A DNA stretch of 16,300 bases from Deltaproteobacteria bacterium (GTDB lineage Bacteria > Desulfobacterota > Syntrophia > Syntrophales > Smithellaceae): positions 1 through 16,300 of the forward strand of contig JAGFXG010000003.1 of the NCBI GenBank assembly GCA_017860985.1, in the 5' to 3' direction. This document shows positions 1 to 6,165 of this stretch, piece by piece. Made by a program: the position numbers and the translations under genes. The number at the start of each line of letters is the position of its first letter. Position 1 is the first letter of the stretch. The notes under the pieces are model-generated. The model searched no databases. It was not told where the DNA came from and saw only the letters and a program-made list of their open reading frames with translations.

Positions 1-1
1 G

Positions 2-256
2 AAGCAGGCCGATACCGATCGGCCCGGATATGGCTATGGCTATCAATGGTGGACCATGAATGATGGCAGCTATGCAGCGAGGGGGATTTTCGGTCAGGGC
101 ATCTTTATCGACCCCAAGCGGAAACTGATCATCGCGTCAAATAGCAACTGGCCGAAGGCCACTGATGAGCAGGGTGGCGATCAGGAGGCGAAGCGCCTTG
201 TGTTCTACAAGCAAGTGCAGCAGACTATTGATAATGAGGCGAAGGCCATGAAATAG
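2..256 (+). CDS. Serine beta-lactamase-like hydrolase, C-terminal part
   Basis: The reading frame is open from the window edge to a TAG at 254-256, so only the last 84 residues are seen and the start lies outside. The segment has GYGYGYQWW near its start, then a glycine-rich FGQGIFIDPKRKL stretch and SNSNWP. This is the pattern of the last beta-strands of class C beta-lactamase-like serine hydrolases (COG1680; 6-aminohexanoate-dimer hydrolase and esterase relatives). The catalytic Ser-x-x-Lys and Tyr motifs would be upstream of the window and cannot be checked, so the substrate is unknown. It is outside the tRNA-fragment-bounded interval and probably belongs to the neighbouring region. Confidence 0.8.
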   Translation, partial: KQADTDRPGYGYGYQWWTMNDGSYAARGIFGQGIFIDPKRKLIIASNSNWPKATDEQGGDQEAKRLVFYKQVQQTIDNEAKAMK

Positions 257-411
257 GTATAGCGAGTCGCGGACGGGTGATGCTCTACCGCACTCCTGAT
301 AGGTGAACTCAAGCCGTCCCCTGACCTAAGCGCACTTGTCCTGGGTAGATGGCCGTGACCGCAGCCTAAAACATACCCCTCGTCGGCTTCTGCGCCAGGA
401 TTAACCGCTCA

Positions 412-648
412 TCAAATTCCTTCTTCTGCTTTGCCGATGCCCTTATCCTGCCAATTCTTGATATCGTAGTTGCGCTGATTCATCTCCAGGATAAATTCGT
501 CGATCTGTGACTTCTTTGCGATCGGCCTCCCCCCAGGATCACGAAGAAACGGCAACCCGATACACGCCCAACGCTGAACAGTCCGCGAAGATTTGACGAG
601 ATATTTTCCGATTTCCCGCCAACCAGTTAACCATTGGTCTGTTTCCAT
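412..648 (-). CDS. Small helix-turn-helix DNA-binding protein (excisionase/MerR-like)
   Basis: This 78-residue protein opens with METDQWLTGWREIGKYL. A helix-turn-helix follows around residues 9-27 (WREIGKYLVKSSRTVQRWA), then the turn GLPFLRDPGGRPIAKKSQID, like the wing of MerR/excisionase-type small proteins. I chose the ATG at 648 because an ideal Shine-Dalgarno (AGGAGGTG) lies 4-12 bases upstream; the longer frame reaching 705 has no ribosome site and would add an unlikely N-terminus. It could be a recombination directionality factor, a plasmid or phage regulator, or a stand-alone repressor; the sequence does not decide. Three tandem 20-bp repeats and a tRNA-Leu fragment lie 120-300 bp upstream, which fits a mobile-element role, but that is inference. 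Confidence 0.72.
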   Translation of the reverse strand: METDQWLTGWREIGKYLVKSSRTVQRWACIGLPFLRDPGGRPIAKKSQIDEFILEMNQRNYDIKNWQDKGIGKAEEGI

Positions 649-766
649 CTGCCACCTCCTGGCTTTAATTCCGGTGCATTTGACCCAATTAGGTGTTTCA
701 ACCACTGCTGGCTATATAGGGGCACACACGTGTCTGAATTAAAAAAAAATAATACCAGCATACTGT

Positions 767-826
767 AACTAAATTGTAACCGTCTTAACCGAAAATAAAC
801 CAACTTAACCAAACATAATCCAACTT
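767..826. repeat. Three contiguous 20-bp tandem repeats
   Basis: Units at 767-786, 787-806 and 807-826 abut exactly. Units 2 and 3 (AACCGAAAATAAACCAACTT and AACCAAACATAATCCAACTT) match at 17 of 20 positions; unit 1 matches unit 2 at 12 of 20. Within each unit an AAC(C/T) word recurs about every 10 bp, so one face of the helix carries the same word repeatedly; a further GTAACC is at 834-839. Such phased arrays are typical protein-binding sites (iterons, Xis sites, operators). They sit about 120 bp upstream of the helix-turn-helix gene and about 70 bp from the tRNA-Leu fragment. Confidence 0.6.
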
Positions 827-894
827 GCCCTTTGTAACCAATTAATATATAAAGGCTTAAAAATGATGGGAAATCGCCTTTACATTAGTTGTGT

Positions 895-950
895 CTTAAA
901 ATCCCTCGGAGCTTGCCTCTGTGTGGGTTCAATTCCCACCCCAGGTACCA
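895..950 (+). repeat. tRNA-Leu(UAA) 3'-half fragment, candidate att site
   Basis: From CTTAAAA (895-901, an anticodon loop reading UAA) the sequence follows a leucine tRNA. It has a 3' anticodon strand TCCCT, a long variable arm (GGAG/CTCT), a T arm GTGGG-TTCAATT-CCCAC, acceptor strand CCCAGGT, discriminator A and an encoded CCA at 948-950. The 5' half is missing: no matching 5' anticodon strand (AGGGA) or acceptor strand (xCCTGGG) lies upstream. The last 31 bp (920-950) recur exactly at 15077-15107. A fragment beginning at the anticodon loop is what tyrosine integrases leave at island ends. It is not a functional tRNA gene. Confidence 0.72.
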
Positions 951-954
951 ATTA

Positions 955-998
955 AAATCAAAGGCTTGTATTATTATTTTGATTTGTGAGTCTTTTTT
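955..998 (+). terminator. Possible hairpin terminator after the tRNA fragment
   Basis: AAATCAAA (955-962) pairs with TTTGATTT (978-985) around a 15-nt loop. A run of six T (993-998) follows, after 7 unpaired bases. The AT-only stem and the gap before the T-run make this weak. It lies just after the tRNA-Leu fragment, as a tRNA terminator would. Confidence 0.3.
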
Positions 999-1048
999 GT
1001 ATTTCTGTTCATAGCCATTTTCTCCCCACTTATTTTAAATGAACACCT

Positions 1049-1546
1049 TTAACCGGCTTTTGTTCTAGTTGGAAAGTACAACCTGTTCTTTTCAATTCTT
1101 CTGCCGAAGGGATCGTAGGTATAGGTAAACACGTTACCGTTTCTGGTTACCTTGGTCAGTCGGTTTTCATCATCGTACGTGTAATAGGAGACAGAACCGT
1201 TTTCCGTAGACTTGATTCGATTGCCGTTTAAGTCATATTGGTAAGTTACTCCCGTGCGGCAACTCAACTGTTCGTTTCCGGCATTATAGATCTGGACATC
1301 CGATGAAAACGGGCCGGTAAGCCTGTTTCCGACACCATCATAGGTATAGGTTTCTCCCCCTGAGTTGTTTGTGTATGTCAGGCGGCTGATGTTATCATAC
1401 GTATAACTATCGGATGCATAGGTATCTGTTCTGTTTGAACGGTTGTTGATCTGGTCATAGGTGTAATCGATATGGGCAAGGGTCTTGGTTCCCTTATAAT
1501 GTCTAACCTGGGTCAGGTTGTTGCTGTTATCTATTTCCGCCTTGCA
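1049..1546 (-). pseudogene. Rhs/YD-repeat protein remnant, truncated at both ends
   Basis: The minus frame is open from a TAA at 1547-1549 to a stop at 1049, giving about 165 residues with no convincing start codon or ribosome site. It carries repeated YD motifs: YTYDQINNRS, YTYDNISRLTY, YTYDGVGNRLTG, YQYDLNGNRIKS, YYTYDDENRLTKV and YTYDPFGRRIEK. These are the hallmark of Rhs and teneurin-like wall-associated or polymorphic-toxin proteins, usually over 1000 residues. After DPFGRRIEK the repeat pattern ends abruptly and a stop follows 12 residues later, so the C-terminal region is also lost. It lies just inside the left tRNA-Leu fragment and is probably debris from an earlier insertion or rearrangement. 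Confidence 0.75.
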
Positions 1547-1558
1547 TTACATCCGTTG

Positions 1559-1627
1559 CGTATCACAATGACCGACCGGAATATTCATAATTCCCACAAT
1601 GAAACAATAAATTCTCACAATGGGACA
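1559..1627 (+). promoter_or_regulatory. Three CACAATG repeats: candidate activator sites upstream of MFS promoter
   Basis: Repeats begin at 1559 (CGTATCACAATGACCGA), 1590 (ATTCCCACAATGAAACA) and 1611 (ATTCTCACAATGGGACA), offset by 31 and 21 bp, that is near whole helical turns. The second matches a repeat at 12791-12807, upstream of the catabolic operon, at 14 of 17 positions. They lie roughly 95-160 bp upstream of the -24 element at 1721, the usual range for enhancer sites of sigma-54 activators. A perfect palindrome GGGACATGTCCC (1622-1633) overlaps the third copy. Binding by the activator encoded at 12881 is inference. Confidence 0.5.
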
Positions 1628-1719
1628 TGTCCCTGAAATACAAAACACAGTCCTCAAAGACACTGTACAAAACATCATTAATATCAATAATATACAATTT
1701 ACTTTGTCCGCCAGATTCT

Positions 1720-1735
1720 TGGCACAATTCATGCG
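1720..1735 (+). promoter_or_regulatory. Sigma-54 (-24/-12) promoter for the MFS transporter gene
   Basis: TTGGCACAATTCATGCG carries the invariant GG (1721-1722) and GC (1733-1734) with the required 10-bp gap, and a full TGGCAC -24 box. The -12 box is ATGC rather than TTGC. Expected transcription start is near 1746, leaving about 470 nt of leader before the MFS start codon. A sigma-54 activator gene and a second sigma-54 promoter in the same window support it. Confidence 0.65.
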
Positions 1736-1746
1736 ATATTCCGTAA

Positions 1747-2217
1747 ATAAAGAAAGATACGCACTGCGAAGCACCACCACTTAGCCTGTTTTGGCAAGGC
1801 CGGAATATCAGCACAGTGGATCGGTTGTTTCAAAATCTTCCCCAGGTGCGTCATCCGATAAGACGGGGTTACCGCCTTCAACACATATCCCCGTTCCCTT
1901 ATTCCTGCATCGCAACCCCCGCGAAACAGGCGGCAGGGAATTACGAAAAATAATTACAACATCATGGCGACGTCTGCGCTGATGCGTCCGTGCCCATGAG
2001 AATTACGCACACCATGAACATAGCGGTGGCACTACTGCTCCGGCCTCCAGGGCCGGTGATTGGCTGCCACAGAATACGACTGATTATTCACGAAAGGAGG
2101 CTTAGGACATGCTTTAACACAACGGGTCGTTTCGGTCTTTTATTTCACGTTTTCATCCATGACATAGAAGCTAAGCGGAAAGATTATCAATAAGAATCAT
2201 CCTGAGGAGGGGTTTTT
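1747..2217 (+). other. Long 5' leader of the MFS transporter gene
   Basis: This stretch of about 470 bases has no supported protein gene. It holds a GC hairpin, CCGGCC (2040-2045) with GGCCGG (2051-2056), lacking a T-run. It also has a perfect ribosome site AAGGAGG (2094-2100) followed 8 nt later by ATG-CTT-TAA (2109-2117), a two-codon reading frame. The open frames at 1791-1982 and 1990-2193 lack ribosome sites and recognisable protein features. It may be a regulatory leader or the decayed remains of a gene. Confidence 0.4.
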
Positions 2218-3480
2218 ATGGAAAATGCGGAAACAATAGAAGTAGTGAAAGGAATTGAAGTCGTCAATCCGGCGGATCATACCGGAAAAGTCGCTGCGGT
2301 GGCGTTCGCGGGATATACTTTCGACGCTGTTGATATGGTCATCACGGCTCTGGCCCTACCCTTGATCATGAAGGAATGGGGCTTGAATATGATGCAGGCT
2401 GGGACGGTCGTCACGGCCCTGCTGATCGGCGCCTGTTTTGGCGGGTTTATCTTCGGACCAATCGCCGATAAATTCGGCAGAAAAAAAGCCTTGATGTGGT
2501 GCATTGCCTTTTTCTCCATCACAACAGCGCTTGCGGGCTTAGCGCAGAATCACACCCAATTGGCCATCCTGAGATTTGTCGCCGGGCTCGGACTTGGCGC
2601 GGAATGGGCACTGGGAACAACGATGCTTGCGGAATTTTTTCCTGCCGAAAAACGGGGAAAGGCCAGTGCATGGATGATGATCGGCTGGCCCGCCGGTTAT
2701 TTCATCGCCCTCGGCTTACAGGCCGCGCTGGTGCCGCTCTTCGGATGGAGGGCTCTTTTCTTTGCCGGGACAGTCGGCATATTCCTGGCCGGTTATATCT
2801 GGTTGTTTATCCCTGAATCCCCCGTCTGGCTCAGGGCTCAGGCCAGAAAGAAGCTGGGCGTCGACACGAAAAATCCGGTTGCCGCGGCAAAATTGACAGA
2901 CCTTTTCAAACCTGCCAACATCAAGATTACTTCGCTAACCACCACCATCTGCTTATGTGCGCTGATGACTTACTGGGCCGTCAATACCTGGCTGCCGACC
3001 CTGCTGCTACAGGAAAGAGGCTTGAAGCTGAAAGGTGTCATCCTTTATCTCGTCATGTTCAACATCGGCAATGTCATCGGATTTATATTCGGAGGACGGA
3101 TTGGCGATAAACTCGGCAAACGCAATGTCATGGTCGTCAGTGGCATCCTCTCGGCCGTGATGTTTTATGTCTGGCTGGGAATGACCACCGATATGACCCT
3201 GTTCTTGTGGCTGGGCGTTCTTTATCACGCGGTCGGAGCCACTTTCTGGGCCACCTTGCCGGCTTTTGTTGCTGAACAGTTCCCGACCAATATTCGTGCC
3301 TTTGGCACGTCCACCTCTTATTCAGCGGGACGTTTTGCTTCGACACTGATTCCGATGGCGTTGGGCGCAGCGGCGATGAAGTATGGCCTTTCAGGAGCTA
3401 TTGCTTTTATGGCTATATTTTATCTGATCGCCTCGGCCGCCACTTTCATGTTGCGGGATCGAGCAAATATTGAAGCATAG
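2218..3480 (+). CDS. MFS transporter, aromatic acid/carboxylate symporter-like
   Basis: The 420-residue protein has about twelve hydrophobic segments and standard major-facilitator signatures. Acidic residues in the first membrane helix (FDAVDM, residues 35-40) resemble the AAHS family. A loop 2-3 motif GPIADKFGRKK (80-90) and RFVAGLGLGAEW (119-130) follow, then PESPVWLR after helix 6 (199-206) and a second half-motif GGRIGDKLGKRN. It should sit in the inner membrane and import an organic acid with protons. The start has AGGAGG seven bases upstream. It is single-gene, preceded by a sigma-54 promoter and repeats shared with the 4-hydroxybutyrate operon, and followed by a hairpin. 4-Hydroxybutyrate or a related carboxylate is therefore the most likely cargo, but family membership alone does not fix the substrate. 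Confidence 0.88.
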   Translation: MENAETIEVVKGIEVVNPADHTGKVAAVAFAGYTFDAVDMVITALALPLIMKEWGLNMMQAGTVVTALLIGACFGGFIFGPIADKFGRKKALMWCIAFFSITTALAGLAQNHTQLAILRFVAGLGLGAEWALGTTMLAEFFPAEKRGKASAWMMIGWPAGYFIALGLQAALVPLFGWRALFFAGTVGIFLAGYIWLFIPESPVWLRAQARKKLGVDTKNPVAAAKLTDLFKPANIKITSLTTTICLCALMTYWAVNTWLPTLLLQERGLKLKGVILYLVMFNIGNVIGFIFGGRIGDKLGKRNVMVVSGILSAVMFYVWLGMTTDMTLFLWLGVLYHAVGATFWATLPAFVAEQFPTNIRAFGTSTSYSAGRFASTLIPMALGAAAMKYGLSGAIAFMAIFYLIASAATFMLRDRANIEA

Positions 3481-3505
3481 GTTTTAATCTGATTATTTAC
3501 CCTCG

Positions 3506-3557
3506 GGCCGGCTTGGGCTGAAGCACGATTGCTTTCAGGTCAAGCCGGCCTTTGTTT
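3506..3557 (+). terminator. Hairpin terminator after the MFS gene
   Basis: GGCCGGCTTG (3506-3515) pairs perfectly with CAAGCCGGCC (3541-3550). An inner CTGAAGC/GCTTTCAG pairing extends the stem. TTTGTTT follows directly. The first arm is 25 nt after the MFS stop codon, so it most likely ends this monocistronic transcript. Confidence 0.7.
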
Positions 3558-3701
3558 ATGGAGAATAGGGTATCATGCATAATACGTGAAAGAACATTTA
3601 ATTGATTTCCAAATAGATTCTGTGTAGAAGGAAATTATTCCCGAATTAAAATTTGAACATAAAGCAAGATTTCACGTGGAATAATTGGAAGGCAACTTAA
3701 C

Positions 3702-4340
3702 ATGAAACTACGCATATTAAATTACTGGATGATGGGATTTATGACCTTACTGGTATTTAGTGCCTGTAATGATCAAACAATTAAACTCATTGATAAAAGA
3801 TATGGAGAAAATTCGACTATGACTAAAAAAATATTAGTCGCATACGGCAGTCGCGCGGGTTCTACGATCGAGGTTGCTGATGCCATAGGAAAAACCCTGG
3901 CAGCAGGCGGTGCCGCAGTCGATGTTAAATCTGTAAAAGATGTTAAGGACATTAAAATCTATCAAGCCATTGTTCTGGGCAGTGCGATCAGGAAAGGTCA
4001 GATTCTGCCTGAAGTTACAAGTTTCGTTCAAGCCAATAAAACGGAATTGCAAAAACTGCCGGTCGCGTATTTTATTGTCGGTATGACACTTAGAGAAAAC
4101 ACTGAAGAAAAACGTAAAATCGCGAATGCCTATCTCGATCCGTTGAGAACTATGATTAATCCGGTAGACACAGGTCTTTTTGCTGGCAAAATGGACTATT
4201 CTTCCTTGGATTTTATTTCTAAGGTCATTGTTAAATATTTAGTCAGAGTGCCTGAAGGTGATTATCGCGACTGGACTGTTATAAAAAACTGGGCGACTCA
4301 TCTGCTTCCTAAATTAGGAATTATCAAGAATCAGACTTAA
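3702..4340 (+). CDS. Flavodoxin-domain protein (HemG-like) with lipoprotein-type N-terminus
   Basis: Residues 40-205 form a flavodoxin fold. ILVAYGSRAGSTIEVADAIG is the FMN phosphate-binding loop; IVLGSAIRKG and an AYFIVGMTL strand follow, with PEGDYRDW near the end. This is the family of menaquinone-dependent protoporphyrinogen oxidase-like flavodoxins (COG4635). The first 39 residues are unusual: a charged start, a hydrophobic stretch MMGFMTLLVF and FSAC at 19-22, resembling a lipobox with a non-ideal -3 residue. Two starts are possible: 3702 (GGAAGG nine bases upstream) and 3819 (MTKKILVAYG, with GGAG about 11 bases upstream). With the first it would be exported and lipid-anchored; with the second, cytoplasmic. 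No operon partner is adjacent. Role unknown; electron transfer or oxidation is likely. Confidence 0.82.
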   Translation: MKLRILNYWMMGFMTLLVFSACNDQTIKLIDKRYGENSTMTKKILVAYGSRAGSTIEVADAIGKTLAAGGAAVDVKSVKDVKDIKIYQAIVLGSAIRKGQILPEVTSFVQANKTELQKLPVAYFIVGMTLRENTEEKRKIANAYLDPLRTMINPVDTGLFAGKMDYSSLDFISKVIVKYLVRVPEGDYRDWTVIKNWATHLLPKLGIIKNQT

Positions 4341-4598
4341 AGACATTTGATATATTGTCGGTCGAAGTAACACAAAGAAGAGCAGCATTAAATACCTTAA
4401 CGGTCTAAAAAGTCGATCCAGGTGATCGCTCCATTACACCTTTCAAATTGGAATCATCATCAATCAAAATTTTCAAAATCATTTGTTTGAAGATGTTATC
4501 CATTCTCCAGACTGGGGTGAATTGGATATTCTCTGTAAAGTCAAATACGGGTAGGATATTGCGGCACCCCGATAAAAAAAGATCAGAAAATTTCACTC

Positions 4599-4684
4599 CG
4601 GATTGATTCAAATGTTCCCGCACTGCCGACGCCAAACGAGTCGACAAATGTTCAGCAGGCGGACCCAATCACAACATCTTTCAT
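4599..4684 (-). pseudogene. Decayed thiolase N-terminus
   Basis: A good ribosome site (AAGGAG, 4692-4697) stands seven bases before an ATG at 4684. The frame reads MKDVVIGSAC, then TGA, then TFVDSFGVGSAGTFESI before another stop. Thiolases start MKDVVIVSACRTPIG-SFGGSL, so the TGA sits where an arginine codon (CGA) is expected: a single C-to-T change would explain it. Similarity fades after about 28 residues. It lies just downstream of the CoA-transferase gene on the same strand, so the operon may once have ended with a second thiolase. Short length keeps confidence moderate. Confidence 0.45.
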
Positions 4685-4715
4685 ATCATTTCTCCTTCTA
4701 AAATATGTCTAAATA

Positions 4716-4769
4716 CTTCCTCACCCTGTCGATTGCCAAGACCGGAAAATAGAATAATGGGTGAGGAAG
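4716..4769 (-). terminator. 11-bp inverted repeat downstream of the catabolic operon
   Basis: CTTCCTCACCC (4716-4726) and GGGTGAGGAAG (4759-4769) are exact inverse complements around a 32-nt spacer, beginning 14 bases after the CoA-transferase stop. On the minus strand no T-run follows, so it could be a processing or stabilising hairpin, or a weak terminator. The stem is too exact to be accidental, but its job is uncertain. Confidence 0.45.
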
Positions 4770-4783
4770 ATTTAATTTGAATA

Positions 4784-6121
4784 CTAGTGTTTGTTGCTGC
4801 ACCTCCAGATACCCTGTTGTTCGGCCGCCTTGATTAGCTCATCGCGGGTATCAGGATGGGCAATGCTGATCAACAGCTCGGCGCGTTCGCACGTGCTCTT
4901 GCCCTTGAGATCCACGGCGCCGTATTCCGTAATCACATAATGAACCATGGTACGGGGAACCGTGACAATGCCGCCGGGGCTTAAGGTGGGGACAATACGG
5001 GATTTCTTTTCTCCCTTTTTGCTTTCCTTGAGAGAAGACAGACAAACAATACCCTTGCCCCCTCTGGACCGGAAGGCAGCGTTGATGAAGTCGAGCTGGC
5101 CGCCCGTGCCCGTGATGTGACGAATGCCGGAAGATTCGGAACAGACTTGCCCGTACAGATCGATCTCAATGGCGTTGTTGACGGACACCAGCTTTTCATG
5201 GGCGGATGCGACATTTGCATTATTGGTATAATCTACCGAGCAGCTGGCCGCTGCACGATTCATGTGCAGAAAGTCATATACTTTCTGGGAGCCCAAGGCA
5301 AAGGTATAAACCATTCTGCCTCGATCGAAAGCTTTACGCCGGCCAGTCATGACCCCCGCCTCAAACATATCAACATAGGAATCCACCAGAACTTCCGTAT
5401 GACAACCCATGTCTTTCAGATCGGATTGCGCAAGCATGGCTCCTACCGCGTTGGGCATGCCGCCGATGCCCAGCTGAATCACCGAACCGTCTTCGATCAG
5501 TTCCATCACATGAGCGGCAACGGCTTTGTCCACGTCGGTCGGCGGAATGAAAGGTACCTGGATCAGCGGCTTGTTGTCGGTTTCGACAATCATGTCTACA
5601 TCCGATATGTGCACCGCTTCATTGTTGCCACCCAGGCAGCAGGGAGCTTTGTCACAGACCTCGACAATCATCGTGGTAGCCTTTTTCACAAAACAATACG
5701 TATCAGAATTGGACACGCTGAAGTTGAAGTAGCCGCGCTCGTCCATGGGGGCAACTTTGATCATCACCACGCCCGGCTCGACATAGCGCCTGATGAGTTC
5801 CGGGCCCTCCTGATACAGCATGGGAATATAATTGCATAAACCCTTGTCATGCAGAATGCGGTCACCACCACTGAAATGCCAGGAGTGATACATAAAATGA
5901 TCCCGCGTCTCGTCGCAGGCTCCCACCTGCGCAAGTCCCGGATAAGTCACCCCGTATACTTTCACATCCTGTAATTCATCTCTTCTTTTAGCCAGATACG
6001 GATCCAGAAATGTCGGAGACATTGCAAAGTGACCGTAATGAACCTTATCACCCGACTTCACGACCCCGACCGCCTCTTCCGGGGTAACCAGTTTTTCTTG
6101 GTACTCATTCATCACACCCAT
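4784..6121 (-). CDS. abfT: 4-hydroxybutyrate CoA-transferase (acetyl-CoA hydrolase/transferase family)
   Basis: This 445-residue protein belongs to the Cat1/4-hydroxybutyrate CoA-transferase family. It would move CoA from acetyl-CoA or butyryl-CoA to 4-hydroxybutyrate in the cytoplasm. Visible family features are DKVHYGHFAMSPTFLD near the N-terminus, APMDERGYFNFSVSN, the glycine loop IQLGIGGMPNAVG, GCHTEVLVDSYVDMFEAG and the late GTGGQLDF motif. The Glu in GCHTE (residue 243) aligns with the catalytic glutamate of clostridial 4-hydroxybutyrate CoA-transferase, judged from memory of the family. I chose ATG 6121 because AGGAGG lies eight bases upstream; a GTG at 6127 would be only two bases from it. 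It is the last gene of the operon, 44 bases after the 4-hydroxybutyryl-CoA dehydratase gene, and that pairing supports the substrate. Other short acids remain possible. Confidence 0.88.
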   Translation of the reverse strand: MGVMNEYQEKLVTPEEAVGVVKSGDKVHYGHFAMSPTFLDPYLAKRRDELQDVKVYGVTYPGLAQVGACDETRDHFMYHSWHFSGGDRILHDKGLCNYIPMLYQEGPELIRRYVEPGVVMIKVAPMDERGYFNFSVSNSDTYCFVKKATTMIVEVCDKAPCCLGGNNEAVHISDVDMIVETDNKPLIQVPFIPPTDVDKAVAAHVMELIEDGSVIQLGIGGMPNAVGAMLAQSDLKDMGCHTEVLVDSYVDMFEAGVMTGRRKAFDRGRMVYTFALGSQKVYDFLHMNRAAASCSVDYTNNANVASAHEKLVSVNNAIEIDLYGQVCSESSGIRHITGTGGQLDFINAAFRSRGGKGIVCLSSLKESKKGEKKSRIVPTLSPGGIVTVPRTMVHYVITEYGAVDLKGKSTCERAELLISIAHPDTRDELIKAAEQQGIWRCSNKH

Positions 6122-6165
6122 GACCACACCCTCCTGATTTTCTCTTTTGGTATTTGACTGTTGAA

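Larger units (their letters stand above)
4341..4783. other. Gene-poor stretch with degenerate coding remnant
   Basis: Between the flavodoxin stop and the end of the catabolic operon no intact gene is supported. It contains a decayed thiolase start (4599-4684, minus) and an 11-bp inverted repeat (4716-4769). An 87-codon minus-strand open frame (4405-4668, TTG start, no ribosome site) overlaps the thiolase remnant in another frame. I do not recognise that protein; it may be frameshifted debris. Confidence 0.4.

Noticed and set aside
627..812. 61-codon minus-strand open frame
   Set aside because: Overlaps the start of the HTH gene and the tandem repeats in another frame; no coding support.
895..950. 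Functional tRNA-Leu gene
   Set aside because: The 5' half, including the D arm and the 5' acceptor strand, is absent, so it cannot fold as a tRNA.
2027..2043. Second -24/-12 promoter at TGGCACTACTGCTCC
   Set aside because: The GC falls at the wrong distance from GG, so the spacing rule for sigma-54 fails.
1791..2193. Two plus-strand open frames (1791-1982 and 1990-2193) in the MFS leader
   Set aside because: TTG/GTG starts, no ribosome sites and no protein-like patterns.
4405..4668. 87-codon minus-strand open frame
   Set aside because: Begins with TTG without a ribosome site and overlaps the thiolase remnant in another frame; I recognise no family. Kept only as possible debris in the gap note.
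5117..5839. 240-codon plus-strand open frame
   Set aside because: Antisense to the CoA-transferase gene; His-rich composition is typical of a reverse-strand shadow.
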